Assembly (NCBI GenBank): GCA_954871525.1
Contig: OX940864.1
Location: 30,483,001-30,547,000 of the forward strand
Direction: 5' to 3'
DNA: 64,000 nucleotides
From: Parietaria judaica
Taxonomy: Eukaryota; Streptophyta; Magnoliopsida; Rosales; Urticaceae
The notes under the pieces: model-generated
The model's database searches: none
What the model was told of the DNA's origin: nothing
The model's input: only the letters and a program-made list of their open reading frames with translations
Shown: positions 34,408-46,024 of the stretch, one piece after another
Position numbering within the stretch: the first letter of the stretch is position 1
Layout of the letters: the number at the start of each line of letters is the position of its first letter
Position numbers and translations under genes: made by a program

Positions 34408-35560
34408 GTTAGTCCCCCATTTTATCAAGTGCATACACTTGGTAAAATGAAAAACGAGGGTAACGGTGGACTGTCAAGGATATTTGCAAACTCCGTCGAC
34501 CACTTTAGTCGACACGGTTGCCCCGCGAAACTTTGTCGGAGAACCTCATCGTAGTCTGTTAATCGGCGGATTCCGTTCAGGACGTTGATGCAGAATCTTG
34601 CCGAGTTGTAACTGGTTTCGTTTGGTGAAGGATCTTTCTTATGGCGGTGAGCTTCTCTTGGTGACAAGTTCTTTGCGTCGACGAGCTCGCGACGAGGAGC
34701 TCGCTTACAGCGACAAACTCCTTGAAGCCACGAACTTCTCTGTGCGATGAACTCTTCGACGACAGGCTCGCTTATAGTGACGAACTCATTGCAGCTATGA
34801 ACTTCTTCCAACGCTTGTCTTCTTCGTCATGCTCTTCGCGACGACGAGCTCGCTTATAGCGACGAACTCATCGCAGCGATGAACTTCTTCCAGCGCTTGT
34901 CTTCTCGCGATGACGATGCCAATGTCACGGATGCAGTAACCATTGCCTTGCTCATGACTAACTCTTTCTCCACATTGCTTTTCTTCGTCGATCCTCGAAG
35001 TTGGTGATTGCTTCGTCGACTCCTTGTGCACTTATGTGGCCGAGCTATTTCTTCTCCTTCTCGTGCTTCCTCTATTCTTCTCGCTGTGTGTTGTTCTTAG
35101 GTTCTTCTTCGAAGGTTGGCGTGGTTCCCTGGTCGCGAGCCAGATCCTTCGCCAATGGGGGCTGATGCGGCCCAGGCATCGTTGATTTTTTCATCGAGAG
35201 TCTTTCCTCGTTAGTTTAAACTCTGTACAACACTGCAATATACGCTTCGAAGATAAAAGTGTAAATGTAAATATATACTTTGTAAATGTAAGACATTTCT
35301 TAGAAGTATGAATATACAAATTATTGAGATGTATGGATACGTATGATACTCCCACCCCTGATTCAAATTCGTCACCTCGCTTTCTGTATGTTTGAAGAAC
35401 CCTCTATTGTTCCTCGGCATGCGTTTCGTCGTCGGGCATCACGCCTTACTCTGTTGTATAAGGGGAAAATCCGCGCTCATTGGAAAGGAGTGTCCCTCCC
35501 GGCGGCACGTTGGTCGTGATTGAGGATCACTGTTTTGGATTCTCTCGTCTCTTTTTATTC
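34408..35560 (-). other. 3' internal region of large Gypsy element, no pol
   Basis: It starts with the polypurine tract. Minus-strand open frames (34811-34425, 35031-34795) have no recognisable domain. The phrase acgaactcatygcagc and the following atgaacttcttcca recurs at about 34782 and 34863. There is no RT, integrase or protease motif. Confidence 0.5.
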
Positions 35561-35711
35561 TCGGTACTTTCGCCGGTGTGGGTTTGCTCGACACCCTAGC
35601 CGTATTTTTCTCTTTGCTCGGTACTCTCACCGAGCAGTTTCTCTTAGGCACTCTCGCCTGTATATATATAAAGATATTTTTTTATTTTCTCGGCACTCTC
35701 GCCGGTGGGTT
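35560..35711. repeat. CTCGGCACTCTCGCCG tandem repeat, left part
   Basis: The core ctcggcactctcgccggt alternates with gggtttgctc and accctagccgta. The same array resumes at 38448 on the far side of the nested solo LTR, so it was one array before that insertion. Confidence 0.85.
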
Positions 35712-35716
35712 TGCTC

Positions 35717-38442
35717 TGTTGGAAATCACGTCTCGGATTCCATGAAAAATTATCACGAATTGCACCTCCGAACCGTCCGGGTAACATTTAAAAATTAATT
35801 TAAAGCGGAATAACTTGTTATCCGTCCAACGGTCCGGATATCGGCTAATAACCATTTAACAAGATCTGATAAATATTATGTAATTTAATATTCATAAATA
35901 ATTATTAATAATCTAGTCATAATAGGAAATAAATAGAAAGCAGTAAATGGTTGCATTTATTAACCCAATGCATAAGGCCGTACCTCTATTGACGACTTCC
36001 GGCTGCGCGTTCTGAATCGGGCAGGGCTCCGCCGGTGCTGAGGGAAACTCCCGTGATCTTCCGGGATATTCTCCTGGAATCCTCGTACCGAAGCGTGGGC
36101 TTCGCCCGCAGGACTCCGTCGCAAAATTTAAACTGATGGTTCTTTTTAAGCTTCCAGAGAACTAAGTCTCTTAAGCCAAACCAGAAAGAGAGATCAGAGA
36201 GAAAATTCGCAGACCCTAAAGGAGAGGGAGAGTTCGAATTTTTCTCTGGGGAAAGGTGTGAAAAATGTGTAGAATGAGCCTCCTATTTATAGGCTCAAAA
36301 CGTAACCGAATTGGAGAAATTCCCTCTCTTATTTTCGAATTTCATTTATAAAATATAATTAATTATCTCAATCCAATAGTCCAGATTTAATCTCATCTAA
36401 ATCCAATGGATATAATTAATTAGAGATTTAATTAAATAATAAAGATTAGGATAAAATAAAAAATCCAATCTTATCTTCTTATCTTTATAAATTCAAATTA
36501 TATATATATATATTAAAATTCAAATTATCATTATCTAGATCCAACGGTTGAGATAAATCTTTAAACCGATCTAATGGATCAAATTAGTTTAGGATAAAAT
36601 CAAATATAAAAATATTTAATAAAAACAATTTCGAATTTATCCTTAAACTATAATTCGAAAATAATATAATTATATATATAATTAATTAATTTCTAATCTA
36701 ACGGTAAAGATTAAATCTTAGACCGATCTAACGGATATAATTAATTAATCAAATTCAAAAAATGAAACTTGATCACCAAGTCATTAAATTCGAATTCATC
36801 AATATCCTAATCCAACGGTTGATATTAAATCATAACCGATCCAATGAATTAAATTGATTTTAGGGTTTTTCTCAAATACCAAAACTTTTGGTACTTTTGC
36901 CGCAATTATGGAAAGACCAAAGTCTATCCATTCGAATGTGAATGGATCCACATTCCAAAACCCCAATTCGATTTCTACACTATAATATATTTAAAATATA
37001 TTATTATTTTATATTAATATAAATCTATTAATTATTGAATAATTATTAATAATATATTAATAATTAAATTATATTAATATTCTCTGATCTCAATATCACA
37101 CATTTAAATGTCATGGTGACACACCATCATTTAAATTCGTGACATGTGATTTAAGTTCATAGTTTATAGAAACGATCACAAATTTAGAAATTCTCTAAAT
37201 CACAAACCGTACGTCGAAACGACTCGGGTCCAAAAGAAAAGTTACTTAGAATTTAATTTCCAACAACTTTTATGTTGACAGAAAATCCAAATTCTACTTT
37301 ATTTTGTCAGTTAATTTAGGTTACCAAGATATGGTACTTTTGCCACGCTAATGATAAAACTATATGATGTCTGTCATAGACTTCAGTTTTATGAGTCTTG
37401 CCAAATGATCTTAAAAACATTTCAATGTTTTTATCACGTACGTATCATCCGTTATGGAGCTATCCTGGGGACCATGGACCCGTATCACTTAAGCTCCAAC
37501 GAACTACTAGTTGTTCGTCAAACCTCGAAGTGATTCCACTATAGACCCGAGGCTGCACTCTTTAGTGATACGGTATATATTATTCCCTTTATAACAGCAG
37601 GGTGTCCATTGATACAATCAAATTCGGGTTATTGATCTTTCACTTGATGATCCACACACGAGTAGGCGTTTTCTACCGTTATGCCCCTCATTGCATTTTC
37701 ATCCTTGACTCAGTCAGTAATATTATGAGTAACCCACTTATGGTTTCGATTCATAAGTTGCGCACGGGTACCTCTCACTTCTTACCACCGACAATCAAGG
37801 GAATCATCATGACTCTGAAGAGAGCTGTGTGATGCCCATTTCTATGACCAAGCTACCCTTACTGCTGACTATCATGTTCCTAAAATAATAGTGTTGGGAA
37901 CAACGGTAATATATTGTGTTCTTTAACGGTTAAATCAAAGAACAATCAAGCCAGCAGCTTGGACTCAAGATCACTCAGGACTTAGATCGAATATCCATTT
38001 GATCATCTACTAGTGACTCAACTCCAAGTTATCAGTGACGGTCTTATATGATAACTTCCGGAGTTTAAGTCAGGTCCAGTCCAGTATGAAGACACTTCAT
38101 ACTTAATGCACTTCTAGTGAGTGTGACACACACAAAATCCAGAATAGGATTGTCACTTAGTCACATTAATGACCTTGTACGATTAATGGGCTCCCACCTA
38201 GTTAATCAGGTCACGGACATTTTAAGTTCATTTATTATGATTATTAATTCTTCTTCACATTGACTCTGTTGTGATAATAATTCATAACTGCATCCTATAT
38301 GAACTAAGGATCAAACATTCTATTTTACTCTACCAGAAACTATAATAAGATTATCATAATAAGCATCATCTTTATTCAACGACTTGTCATAATCTTTTAC
38401 AAATGGATAAAATATCTTGTTTAAGGACACATATGTCCAACA
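35717..38442. mobile_element. Nested solo LTR (2.7 kb)
   Basis: The ends TGTTGGAAAT... and ...ATATGTCCAACA (6-bp inverted TGTTGG/CCAACA) are flanked by a perfect 5-bp duplication tgctc (35712-35716 and 38443-38447). The flanks are the two halves of the CTCGGCACTC array. There are no coding motifs inside. Length and TG..CA ends fit a solo LTR left by recombination; a short non-autonomous LTR element without recognisable internal domain is the alternative. Confidence 0.8.
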
Positions 38443-38447
38443 TGCTC

Positions 38448-39310
38448 GGCACCTTAGCCGTATTTTTTATTTTCTCGGCACTCTCGCCGGTATGGGTTTG
38501 CTCGGCACCCTTGCCGTATTTTTATTTTCTCGGCACTCTCGCCGGTATGGGTTTGCTCGGCACCCTAGCCGTATGTATATATATTTTCTCGGCACTCTCG
38601 CCGGTACGGGTTTGCTCGGCACCCTAGCCGTATTTTTCTTTCTGCCCGGCCCTCTTACCGAGCAGTTTCTCTTAGGCACTCTCGCCTATTAGCTTGGGCA
38701 CTCTCGCCTCTTTTATCTCGGCACTCTCGCCGTATCTCTTTTCTCGGCACTCTAGCCGTGGGCACTCTCGCCTCTTTATTTTTGCTCGGCACTCTCGCCG
38801 TAGTTAATATTTGTGGGTGTCGCTGGGCTTTATCGGGTACAAGCCGGTTAGTTTCCAGGATCCCATAGGCACTCTCGCCTTTTAGCTTGGCACTCTCGTC
38901 ACTTTTGTTTGGGCACTCTCGCCTCTTTTATTTTCCCAGCACTCTCGCCGGTTTCGGTTTGCTCAGCACCCTAGCCGTATTTTTTTATTTTCTCGGCACT
39001 CTCGCCAGTTTGGGCTTGCTCGGTACCCTAGCCGTTTTTTTATTTTATTTTCTCGGCACTCTCGCCGGTTTGGGCTTACTCGGCACCCTAGCCGTAAATA
39101 TATTTTCTCGGCACTCTCGCCGGTTTGGGCTTGCTCGGCACCCTTAGCCGTATATATATTTTCTCGGCACTCTCGCCGGTTCGGGCTTGCTCGGCACCCT
39201 TAGCCGTATTTTTTATTTTCTCGGCACTCTCGCCAGTATGAGTTTTCTCGGCACCCTTAGCTGTAAATATATTTTCTCGGCACTCTCGCCGGTTTGGGCT
39301 TGCTCGGCCG
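38448..39310. repeat. CTCGGCACTCTCGCCG tandem repeat, right part
   Basis: About 67-bp units (ctcggcactctcgccggt, gggcttgctcggcaccctag, ccgta plus a T-rich spacer) degrade into shorter ctcggcactctcgcc units around 38690-38810. Open frames here, on both strands, are repeat artefacts. Confidence 0.9.
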
Positions 39311-40556
39311 TCTTCTTGCTTTTGGCCTCGTCGACCGTCTTCTTGCTTTTGGCCTTGTCGGCCGTCTCCATGCTTCTGGCCTTGTCGGCCGTCATCTTGT
39401 TTTTGGCCTCGACGGCCGTCTTCTTTCCTCCGGTCTCGTCGACCCTCTTCTTTCCTCCGGTCTCGTCTACCGACTTCGAGCTTGCGGTCTCGTCGACCGT
39501 CTTTCTTCCTCCGGTGTCGTCGACCGACTTCGAGCTTCCGGTCTCATTGACTGACTTCGAGTTCCCGGTCTCGTCGACCGTCTTCTTTCTCCCAATTTTG
39601 TCGAATGATTTCGAGCTTCCTCCGGTCTCGTCGACCGTCTTCTTGCTCCCGATCTTGTCGACCGACTTTGAGCTTCCTCCGGTCTTGTCAACCATCTTCT
39701 TGCCTCCGGTCTCGTCGACCGACTTTGAGCACCCGGTCTCGTCGACCGACTTCGAGCTCCCGATCTTGTCGACCGTCTTCTTGCTCCCGGTCTCGTCGAC
39801 CGACTTCGAGCTCTCATTCTCGTCGTTCGTATTCTTGCTCCTGATCTTGTCGACCGACTTCGAGCCTCGTCCTGTCTCGTCGACCATCTTCTTGCTTCCG
39901 GTCTCGTCGACCGACTTCGAGCTCCCGGTCTCGTCGACCGACTTCGAGCTCCCGGTCTCGTCGACCTACTTCGAGCTCCCGATCTTGTCGACCATTTTCT
40001 TGGTCCCGTTCTCGTCGATCGTCTTCTTGCTCCCGATCTTGTCGACCGACTTTGAGCTTCCTCCTGTCTCGTCGACCATCTTCTTACCTCCGATCTCGTC
40101 GACCGACTTCGAGCTCCCGGTCTCGTCGACCGACTTCGAGCTCCCGATCTTATCGACCGTCTTCTTGCTCCCTGTCTCGTCGACCGACTTTGAGCTCCTG
40201 TTCTCGTCGATCGTCTTCTTGCTCCCGATCTTGTCGACTGACTTTGAGCTTCCTCTGGTCTCGTCGACCATCTTCTTGCCTCCGGTCTCGTCGACCGACT
40301 TCGAGCTCCCGGTCTCGTCAACCGACTTCGAGCTCCCGATCTTGTCGAGCGTCTTCTTGCTCCCGGTCTCGTCGACCGACTTCGAGCTTCGTCCGGTCTC
40401 GTCGACCGTCTTCTTGCTCCCGGTCTTGTCGACCGACTTCGAGCTTCCTCCGGTCTCGTCGACCGTCTTCTTGCTCCCGGTCTTGTCGACCGACTTCGAG
40501 CCTCCTCCGGTCTCGTCGACCATCTTCTTGCTCCCGGTCTTGTCGACCGTCTTCTT
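39300..40556. repeat. 27/30-bp minisatellite (GTCTCGTCGACCGACTTCGA)
   Basis: More than 40 units of 27 or 30 bp: gtctcgtcgaccgacttcga plus gctcccg, alternating with gtcgaccgtcttcttgctcc types. Unit lengths are multiples of three, so several frames stay open. On the minus strand one frame reads KSVDETGSKKTVDKIGSS-like repeats (40580-39966 and 39887-39213), directly downstream of the Lys/Glu-rich leader frame of the Gypsy element. It may once have encoded a repetitive gag-like protein, or may be non-coding. Confidence 0.9.
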
Positions 40557-40864
40557 CCACGGGTAGAAGGTTTCAGCCACCGTATTTTCTGGGCGTCTCT
40601 CCTTTGATCGGCAGAGGCATAATCCATGAGGATGAGCCGTCGGTTACCTTCCGCTTCTTCTTTCGCCTCCTATTTTGCTTCCTCGGCTTTCGCCGTCGGT
40701 TTTGTGGCCTTCGCCTTCGCCTCAGCTAGCAGTTGTTGAAGACTTGCCACTGTACCTTCTTCCCCGTCGTTGGAGATGATTCCGTCGTTCGCGGGGATCT
40801 CTTTTTCCTCCAAGTTCCTGGCTGTGAGATAGAGAAAAACAAAGCCCCTCGGTGGGCGCCAAAC
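40557..40864 (-). other. Gypsy primer-binding site and leader frame
   Basis: Next to the 5' LTR the minus strand reads TTTGGCGCCCACCGAGGGG, a plant Gypsy primer-site type. Downstream a frame reads GTVASLQQLLAEAKAKATKP and then meets a TAG. It is Lys/Ala/Glu-rich and leads into the minisatellite, the position where gag should start. Confidence 0.55.
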
Positions 40865-41667
40865 TGTTGAGGGCGATTTTCACCACCCTCTTTCAGTCTC
40901 AAAGATAATCACAAAGAACAAAATAATAATGATGAACAATGAATATCTTTGATTTATTATGTTTCCGACGAGGACTCGGTTTTTCCCGTTTGATAGCTGG
41001 ACAATTGAAGGAAAAAGGATAAAAATAGGATATGATTTGATGTCGCGCCTCGCCAGCTTCAGCGAGGCTGCCTACCTACCCGGTATACCGGGATCAGGTC
41101 ATCACGTAGTTCAAAGTGGATAGTATTTCTCTTCTTCTCTCTTTCTTTCTGTTTCTCTTTGGTTTCTCTTGGAGCTCTCTCTTCGTACTTATAGGCGTTT
41201 TGCCCTAGCTTCTCAGCCGTTGATCTTCGAATGGTCTTTTCAACCCATGCCTTTCGCTGCTCTCGAGTACCTGGCTTCCTCGATCCCAGCGCCATCTTTG
41301 TCAAGTCTTGTCATTCCCCTTTCCCCAAGTAAGGCTACTCCGGAAGTTGTGGTTCAACCCATGCCTTTACGTCATTCTTAGAGCAGACTGGCAGAGTGGG
41401 TAGGTGGGCTTCATTAAATGCACATCTCGTCAGTGGTCATCCGGCTCTGCACACCCCGTCGTCGACGCCTCTCGTTGAGTGTGATGGGACACTTCGTCGC
41501 GGCTCGCCTTTACCTTAGTCAGACTTCGTCGCGGGTCAAACCTCCTCGAGGATGTTCCTTGGTTGACCATCGGTCAACGAACCTCCTCGCCCTCATCTCA
41601 CGTCGTTTATGGGATAAAACGACACGAGTTGTGTTTAGGATGGATTTGACCAAATCCGACCTTAACA
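40865..41667 (-). repeat. 5' LTR of large Gypsy element
   Basis: 803-bp LTR with gaggctgcctacctacccgg and atcacgtagttcaaagtgga motifs; right target duplication gacac at 41668-41672. Confidence 0.9.
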
Positions 41668-41778
41668 GACACAACACCTAATTCAAAAAAAAAAAAACGC
41701 AAACCGTTAAAACTGAATTATAGAACAATTTGAAATATAATGATAAGCTCAAAGAATTATAATTTATTTGTTAAAATA

Positions 41779-42174
41779 GGGAAAATGGCGGCATAAGTAC
41801 CCAAAGTATTTAAAAAATTGACAATAAGTACTCATTCTCTTTTTTCGACGGGTAAAGTTGCCAAACTCTCGTTTTGTATATTCTGTCTCTTTTCCGTCCA
41901 ACATCGTTAGCAGCTTATATTTACACTCATTTTTAATTAAAAAATTTAATTAAATGGGTTCAATTTTATTTAATTATATTTAAACCCATTAAAAAATGGG
42001 TTCAATTTTAATTAATTTTTTAATTCAAATGGGTGTAAAATAAGTTGCTAACGGTGTTGGACGGAAAAGAGACGAAATATACAAAATGAGAGTTTGACAA
42101 CTTTACCTGTCGAAAAAAAGAATACTTATTATCAACTTTTTAAACACTTTGAGTATTTATGCCGCTATTTGCCC
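41779..42174. mobile_element. Foldback Mutator-like MITE (396 bp)
   Basis: The left end GGGAAAATGGCGGCATAAGT and the right end (complement GGGCAAATAGCGGCATAAAT) continue as inverted arms of about 170 bp meeting near 41980. The flanks gttaaaata (41770-41778) and gtaaaaata (42175-42183) match at 8 of 9, a Mutator-type TSD. The terminal logic GGG..AA..GCGGC..A.GTACCCAA resembles the 971-bp element at 26091-27061, suggesting related families. Confidence 0.8.
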
Positions 42175-42183
42175 GTAAAAATA

Positions 42184-42718
42184 TGATAACGCAACACGGT
42201 GCGGTGATTAGACATTGAGTATTATCAATTTATCTCCCAATATATTAAATCTTATTTTGGGCAATTGGAAAGTGGAAATGAATCTTTTAATTACACGTTT
42301 AATTATTTAGCATCAAAGATTCATGTAACCAAATTTTACTTTATGGCTAGTCAATTCACTCGTAACTTTAATTTTTTACCGTTGCTAAACGTTCACGCGT
42401 TTGCTGACACTCAATCTCGCCAAAATAAGAAAAATAAAGTTGCCACAATCTTTCTATTTTTTGCTACAAACGTACTAAAGAAGAAGGTTGCGAAAAAAAA
42501 TGTTGTGAGATAAGTATTATCTTTAGAGATATTTATGACATAAAAATCTTATATTTTTATTTTGTTTGTAGCATATTTTTCAATGTTTTTTTACCGGCCT
42601 AAAGCCTCAATGTTTTATTTTATATAATTTTTAATCTCTATTACGAAATGAACAAAACCATTAAGTTTCTGTTAAGTATATTACATGTGTCAAATTTATA
42701 AAATTTCACTGATTATTA

Positions 42719-42757
<39 letters not shown>

Positions 42758-44363
42758 TTTTTTATACTTTTTGTAAAATTAATATGAATCTCTTAATACT
42801 GCGAGTATACATCGCTGACACCGTCGAAAATGCCAAGTGCGTCGCCGAAACCGTAGAGTACGTCGCACAAGTATTTTAAAGATAACTAAGAGAATAATCA
42901 TGCTCTTCGATATGTCTAAATAGATATAGAAATACGCGCATGACACATGATATCTCAAATTATATTTTCTAAGTATTTTGCTAAAAAAAAGAAAGATGAG
43001 ACGGTGTTTGCAAATTGCATGCATTAATTCGATAGTTGTTTGCTTATACATATCTATATAGGCCATACATATTAATTGTTGGCAACAACTCATTTGTATG
43101 AGTCATGAATTATCTGTATATATTACTTTGACTAAAATGGCTTCATAATATCTCCATTTCAGAAGAAAAAAAACATGCAATTAATTAACATTTTCCCAAA
43201 AATAAAGGCTGATTGAACGCAAATGTTTCCAATATGATTATTATCTTGTAGTAAAATAGAAATATGTAATTATTATGGTCTCTATAAGTTTTGTATCAAT
43301 GACGAATATCAGTCAATTATTCAAGACATAATTTTCCTTTTCATAAATAAATGAAGTTAGTATCGAAATCTGCCATTAATTTTTCAGAAAGTGATTGATT
43401 CTTAAAAATATTACAAAAGATTACGATACATTTAATGATATCTTAAAACATAATTATAAAATTATGATTTATTATAAATAATTTTAAAATTTGAAGTGGG
43501 AGCTGAATCCGCGTACAATTTTGTTTTTTTCTAAAATAAAACAAACTACAATTTGATGAGAATTTTATATAAAGAAACTATGAGAATTTTCAATAAATTA
43601 TGTGATATTTCATGACTCGTGTCATTGATTAACAAAAACATTGAACAATGAACAAGAGCAAACGTTCACATTTTCTTCTCCATAAAATTTCAAGCATTGG
43701 TTGGCATGTATTATTAATTAGCTGTGATAGGCTTTTGGGCCCAAATATTAGATAATTTATTAGAATTAATTAATTAATTCAATATATATATATATATATA
43801 TATGTGTGTGTATGTATATGAAAAAGACTAGTCTATTTCCATGGCATTAAATGCATACCTTCCGATTGCCATTGTTGAATGTGAAGTGAGAAAGTGATTG
43901 CCAAAATGGACCACCACAAAAATAGCATTCTTGGTTGTTGCCTCAAAAACTACTCTTATTAAACTCTTTTTCGGGTCACTAATGAATAAATCATAAATAT
44001 TTAAAATATAATATAGATTACTACTGATCAAATTTTATATGTTTATGGATAATTGATGGTATTCTAATAAACCCAAGTTCCAATGGTAAAGGCTGTGATA
44101 CCGATTAGAGTAAAAATGTACTACGTGTGTTTTCCGTCTCTATTAGTTCAGAGTGACTTATCAACGAATCTTATTTACCACATCTTATTACACGTCTTTT
44201 ATTATAAAGATATGTATTAATTATTAAATAATGATATATTAACACGTCACTACAAAGCAAAGGGAATAACGAAATAGTAACGAAAAATACAAGTTTCTCA
44301 ATTTTTTTTTGCAATTTGAGTACCTTTACACTTAAACACATGACATCTAAAAAATTAAGAATT
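42184..44363. other. AT-rich intergenic DNA, no gene seen
   Basis: Short open frames are AT-driven. (AT)n microsatellites lie at 42721-42754 and 43782-43812. No protein motif, RNA gene or element end was recognised. Confidence 0.6.
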
Positions 44364-44368
44364 ATATT

Positions 44369-45161
44369 TGTAGAGGGGGTTTTTCACCACCCTTTTCCAG
44401 TCACAAAGATAATCATCAAATAATAAATAAAATGACAACAAATGATGAATATCTCTGTTTTATTATAATTTCCGAAATGAGCTCGGTTTTCTTCCGTTAA
44501 ATAGCTGGACAGATGAAGGATCATGAACCTCAGATATATCTTTTTCTTCGACCTTTTCTATTGCCGGATCTCTTTTTCTTTCCTTTGTCGAGTCTTTTTT
44601 CTCTCTCTTTTGTTCGAACCACCAACCATTACAAATGAGGCTTATCTTGCCTTTTATAGAGTTTACAATGCCTTCCTCCTCTATCTTTCCCGCCTATTTC
44701 CTCTTTAATCATCATTTTCTGACGTGATTTGAGGGCAGCAGGGTTTATCCTTACTTTATGTCACCTCCGAGCATGCTGCCGTAGTGGGTAGGTGCGCCGC
44801 ATTAAATGCGCGTCTCGTCAGCCGTCATTCGGCTCTGCAGGCCTCCGTCGCTGACGCTCTCATCGAGTGAGTAGGTCGGTTTCACTAAATGCCCGTCTCT
44901 TCGGCTGTCATCGGGCTCTGCATAATCATCATGACGAAATTCCTCGTCGAGTCGTGATGGGACGCTTCATCGCGACCCGCTTGCTCGCGTGGCTGCGTCC
45001 CCTCGCTGATGAACCTCCTCGGGGTATTCCTCCTCGGGGATGTCCTTCCTCGGGGATAACTCCCTCTTCGCTGGTGAACTTCCTCGCCTCCCTCATGTCG
45101 TTTATGGACAAAACGACACGAGTTGTGTTGAGGATGGATTTGACCAAATCCGACCTTAACA
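44369..45161 (-). mobile_element. Solo LTR of the large Gypsy family
   Basis: It begins TGTAGAGGGGGTTTTTCACC and ends CCGACCTTAACA, matching the ends of the LTRs at 33564 and 40865. It shares the block gacacgagttgtgttgagga near its right end. A perfect 5-bp duplication atatt (44364-44368 and 45162-45166) flanks it. No internal sequence is present, so it is a solo LTR. It is more diverged than the other two copies and lacks their ctacgtaccc motif. Confidence 0.85.
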
Positions 45162-45166
45162 ATATT

Positions 45167-46024
45167 TATAACCAGGGGTATTTCTTTTAACATCCTCCTT
45201 AAGGAATTAACAACCCGGCATAGTTCCAAAAGTTTGAAGATCAGAAATCGGATCTCGTGAAGTAGCAATGTGCAAAATATTATATACATTGGGGTCTAAT
45301 GCGACAAAGAAGAAAAGAAGCGAAGAACGTGGCATAATAACATCATTTGTCGCATAAATAATTGAAACAAGAACATCATTTCTATTATACACCCCACAAT
45401 CGGTCTCAACATGAATTATAACAAAAAATTCTAATTTAAGATTAATGCTAATCATAATTAGAAAATAGTCAGAATCTTTCTCATCAGATTTTAGATCCTC
45501 TCAAGATTCCTCTTCCGGAATCTAATTATCATCGGAATCGACCAGAGCGGTTTTTTCATCCCCCGAGTCCTCGGCGTCGTATTTCTTTTGAAAAAAATAC
45601 CTTTCCAATCCGAAGATAGCCAAAAGTCCGGCTACCTTTGTCCAAGATAGCCAATTTTTTTGGTCATATTAGCTTAATTTTTCGATCATCATTGACAAAA
45701 GAATCTGAATTTTTTGGTTAATTTCGAGCCAAAAATTAAATTAAGGGTATTTTTGTATGAAAAAGTATATATGTTCCTCTTTTTGAAATATGAAGTTTTG
45801 GTAATTATTTAATGTATTAGTGACAACTTTAGGGCTATTTTATTTAGTTTCTCTATCAATTATATGTTATCATTATCGCAACTTATTGTTGAATTAATCA
45901 GTTATTAATAAAAAAATGTATAAATATTTTGAGAAATATATATACTGAATTTTTTATAAGATTCCAAAAAACTTAATATAAAATCATGATGTAATAAATG
46001 AATAATCTCATACATTTGTAGGGC
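45167..46024. other. Gene-free stretch next to EMG1
   Basis: The minus-strand frame 45455-45207 (82 codons, HIATSRDPISDLQTFGTMPG) may be a relic of an unidentified protein; I do not recognise it. The phrase aagatagcca repeats near 45616 and 45645. The 3' untranslated region of EMG1 lies at the right end. Confidence 0.35.

Larger units (their letters stand above)
33564..41667 (-). mobile_element. Large Gypsy-type LTR element without gag-pol
   Basis: LTRs at 33564-34407 and 40865-41667 (TGTTGAGGGCG...CCTTAACA) are flanked by a perfect 5-bp duplication gacac (33559-33563 and 41668-41672). On the minus strand the primer site TTTGGCGCCCACCGAGGGG follows the right LTR and the purine tract AAAATGGGGGACTAAC precedes the left one, giving minus orientation. 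The inside holds only minisatellites, a Lys/Glu-rich leader frame and a nested solo LTR (35717-38442). No protease, RT or integrase motif is visible. This fits a LARD-type element that depends on a partner. Confidence 0.85.

Noticed and set aside
39187..40566. 459-codon plus-strand open frame, the longest non-transposon frame in its region
   Set aside because: It is a product of 27/30-bp tandem repeats whose length keeps frames open; all its peptides are repeat units.
39467..40627. 386-codon minus-strand Arg/Ser-rich open frame
   Set aside because: Same minisatellite read in another frame; no domain beyond the repeat.
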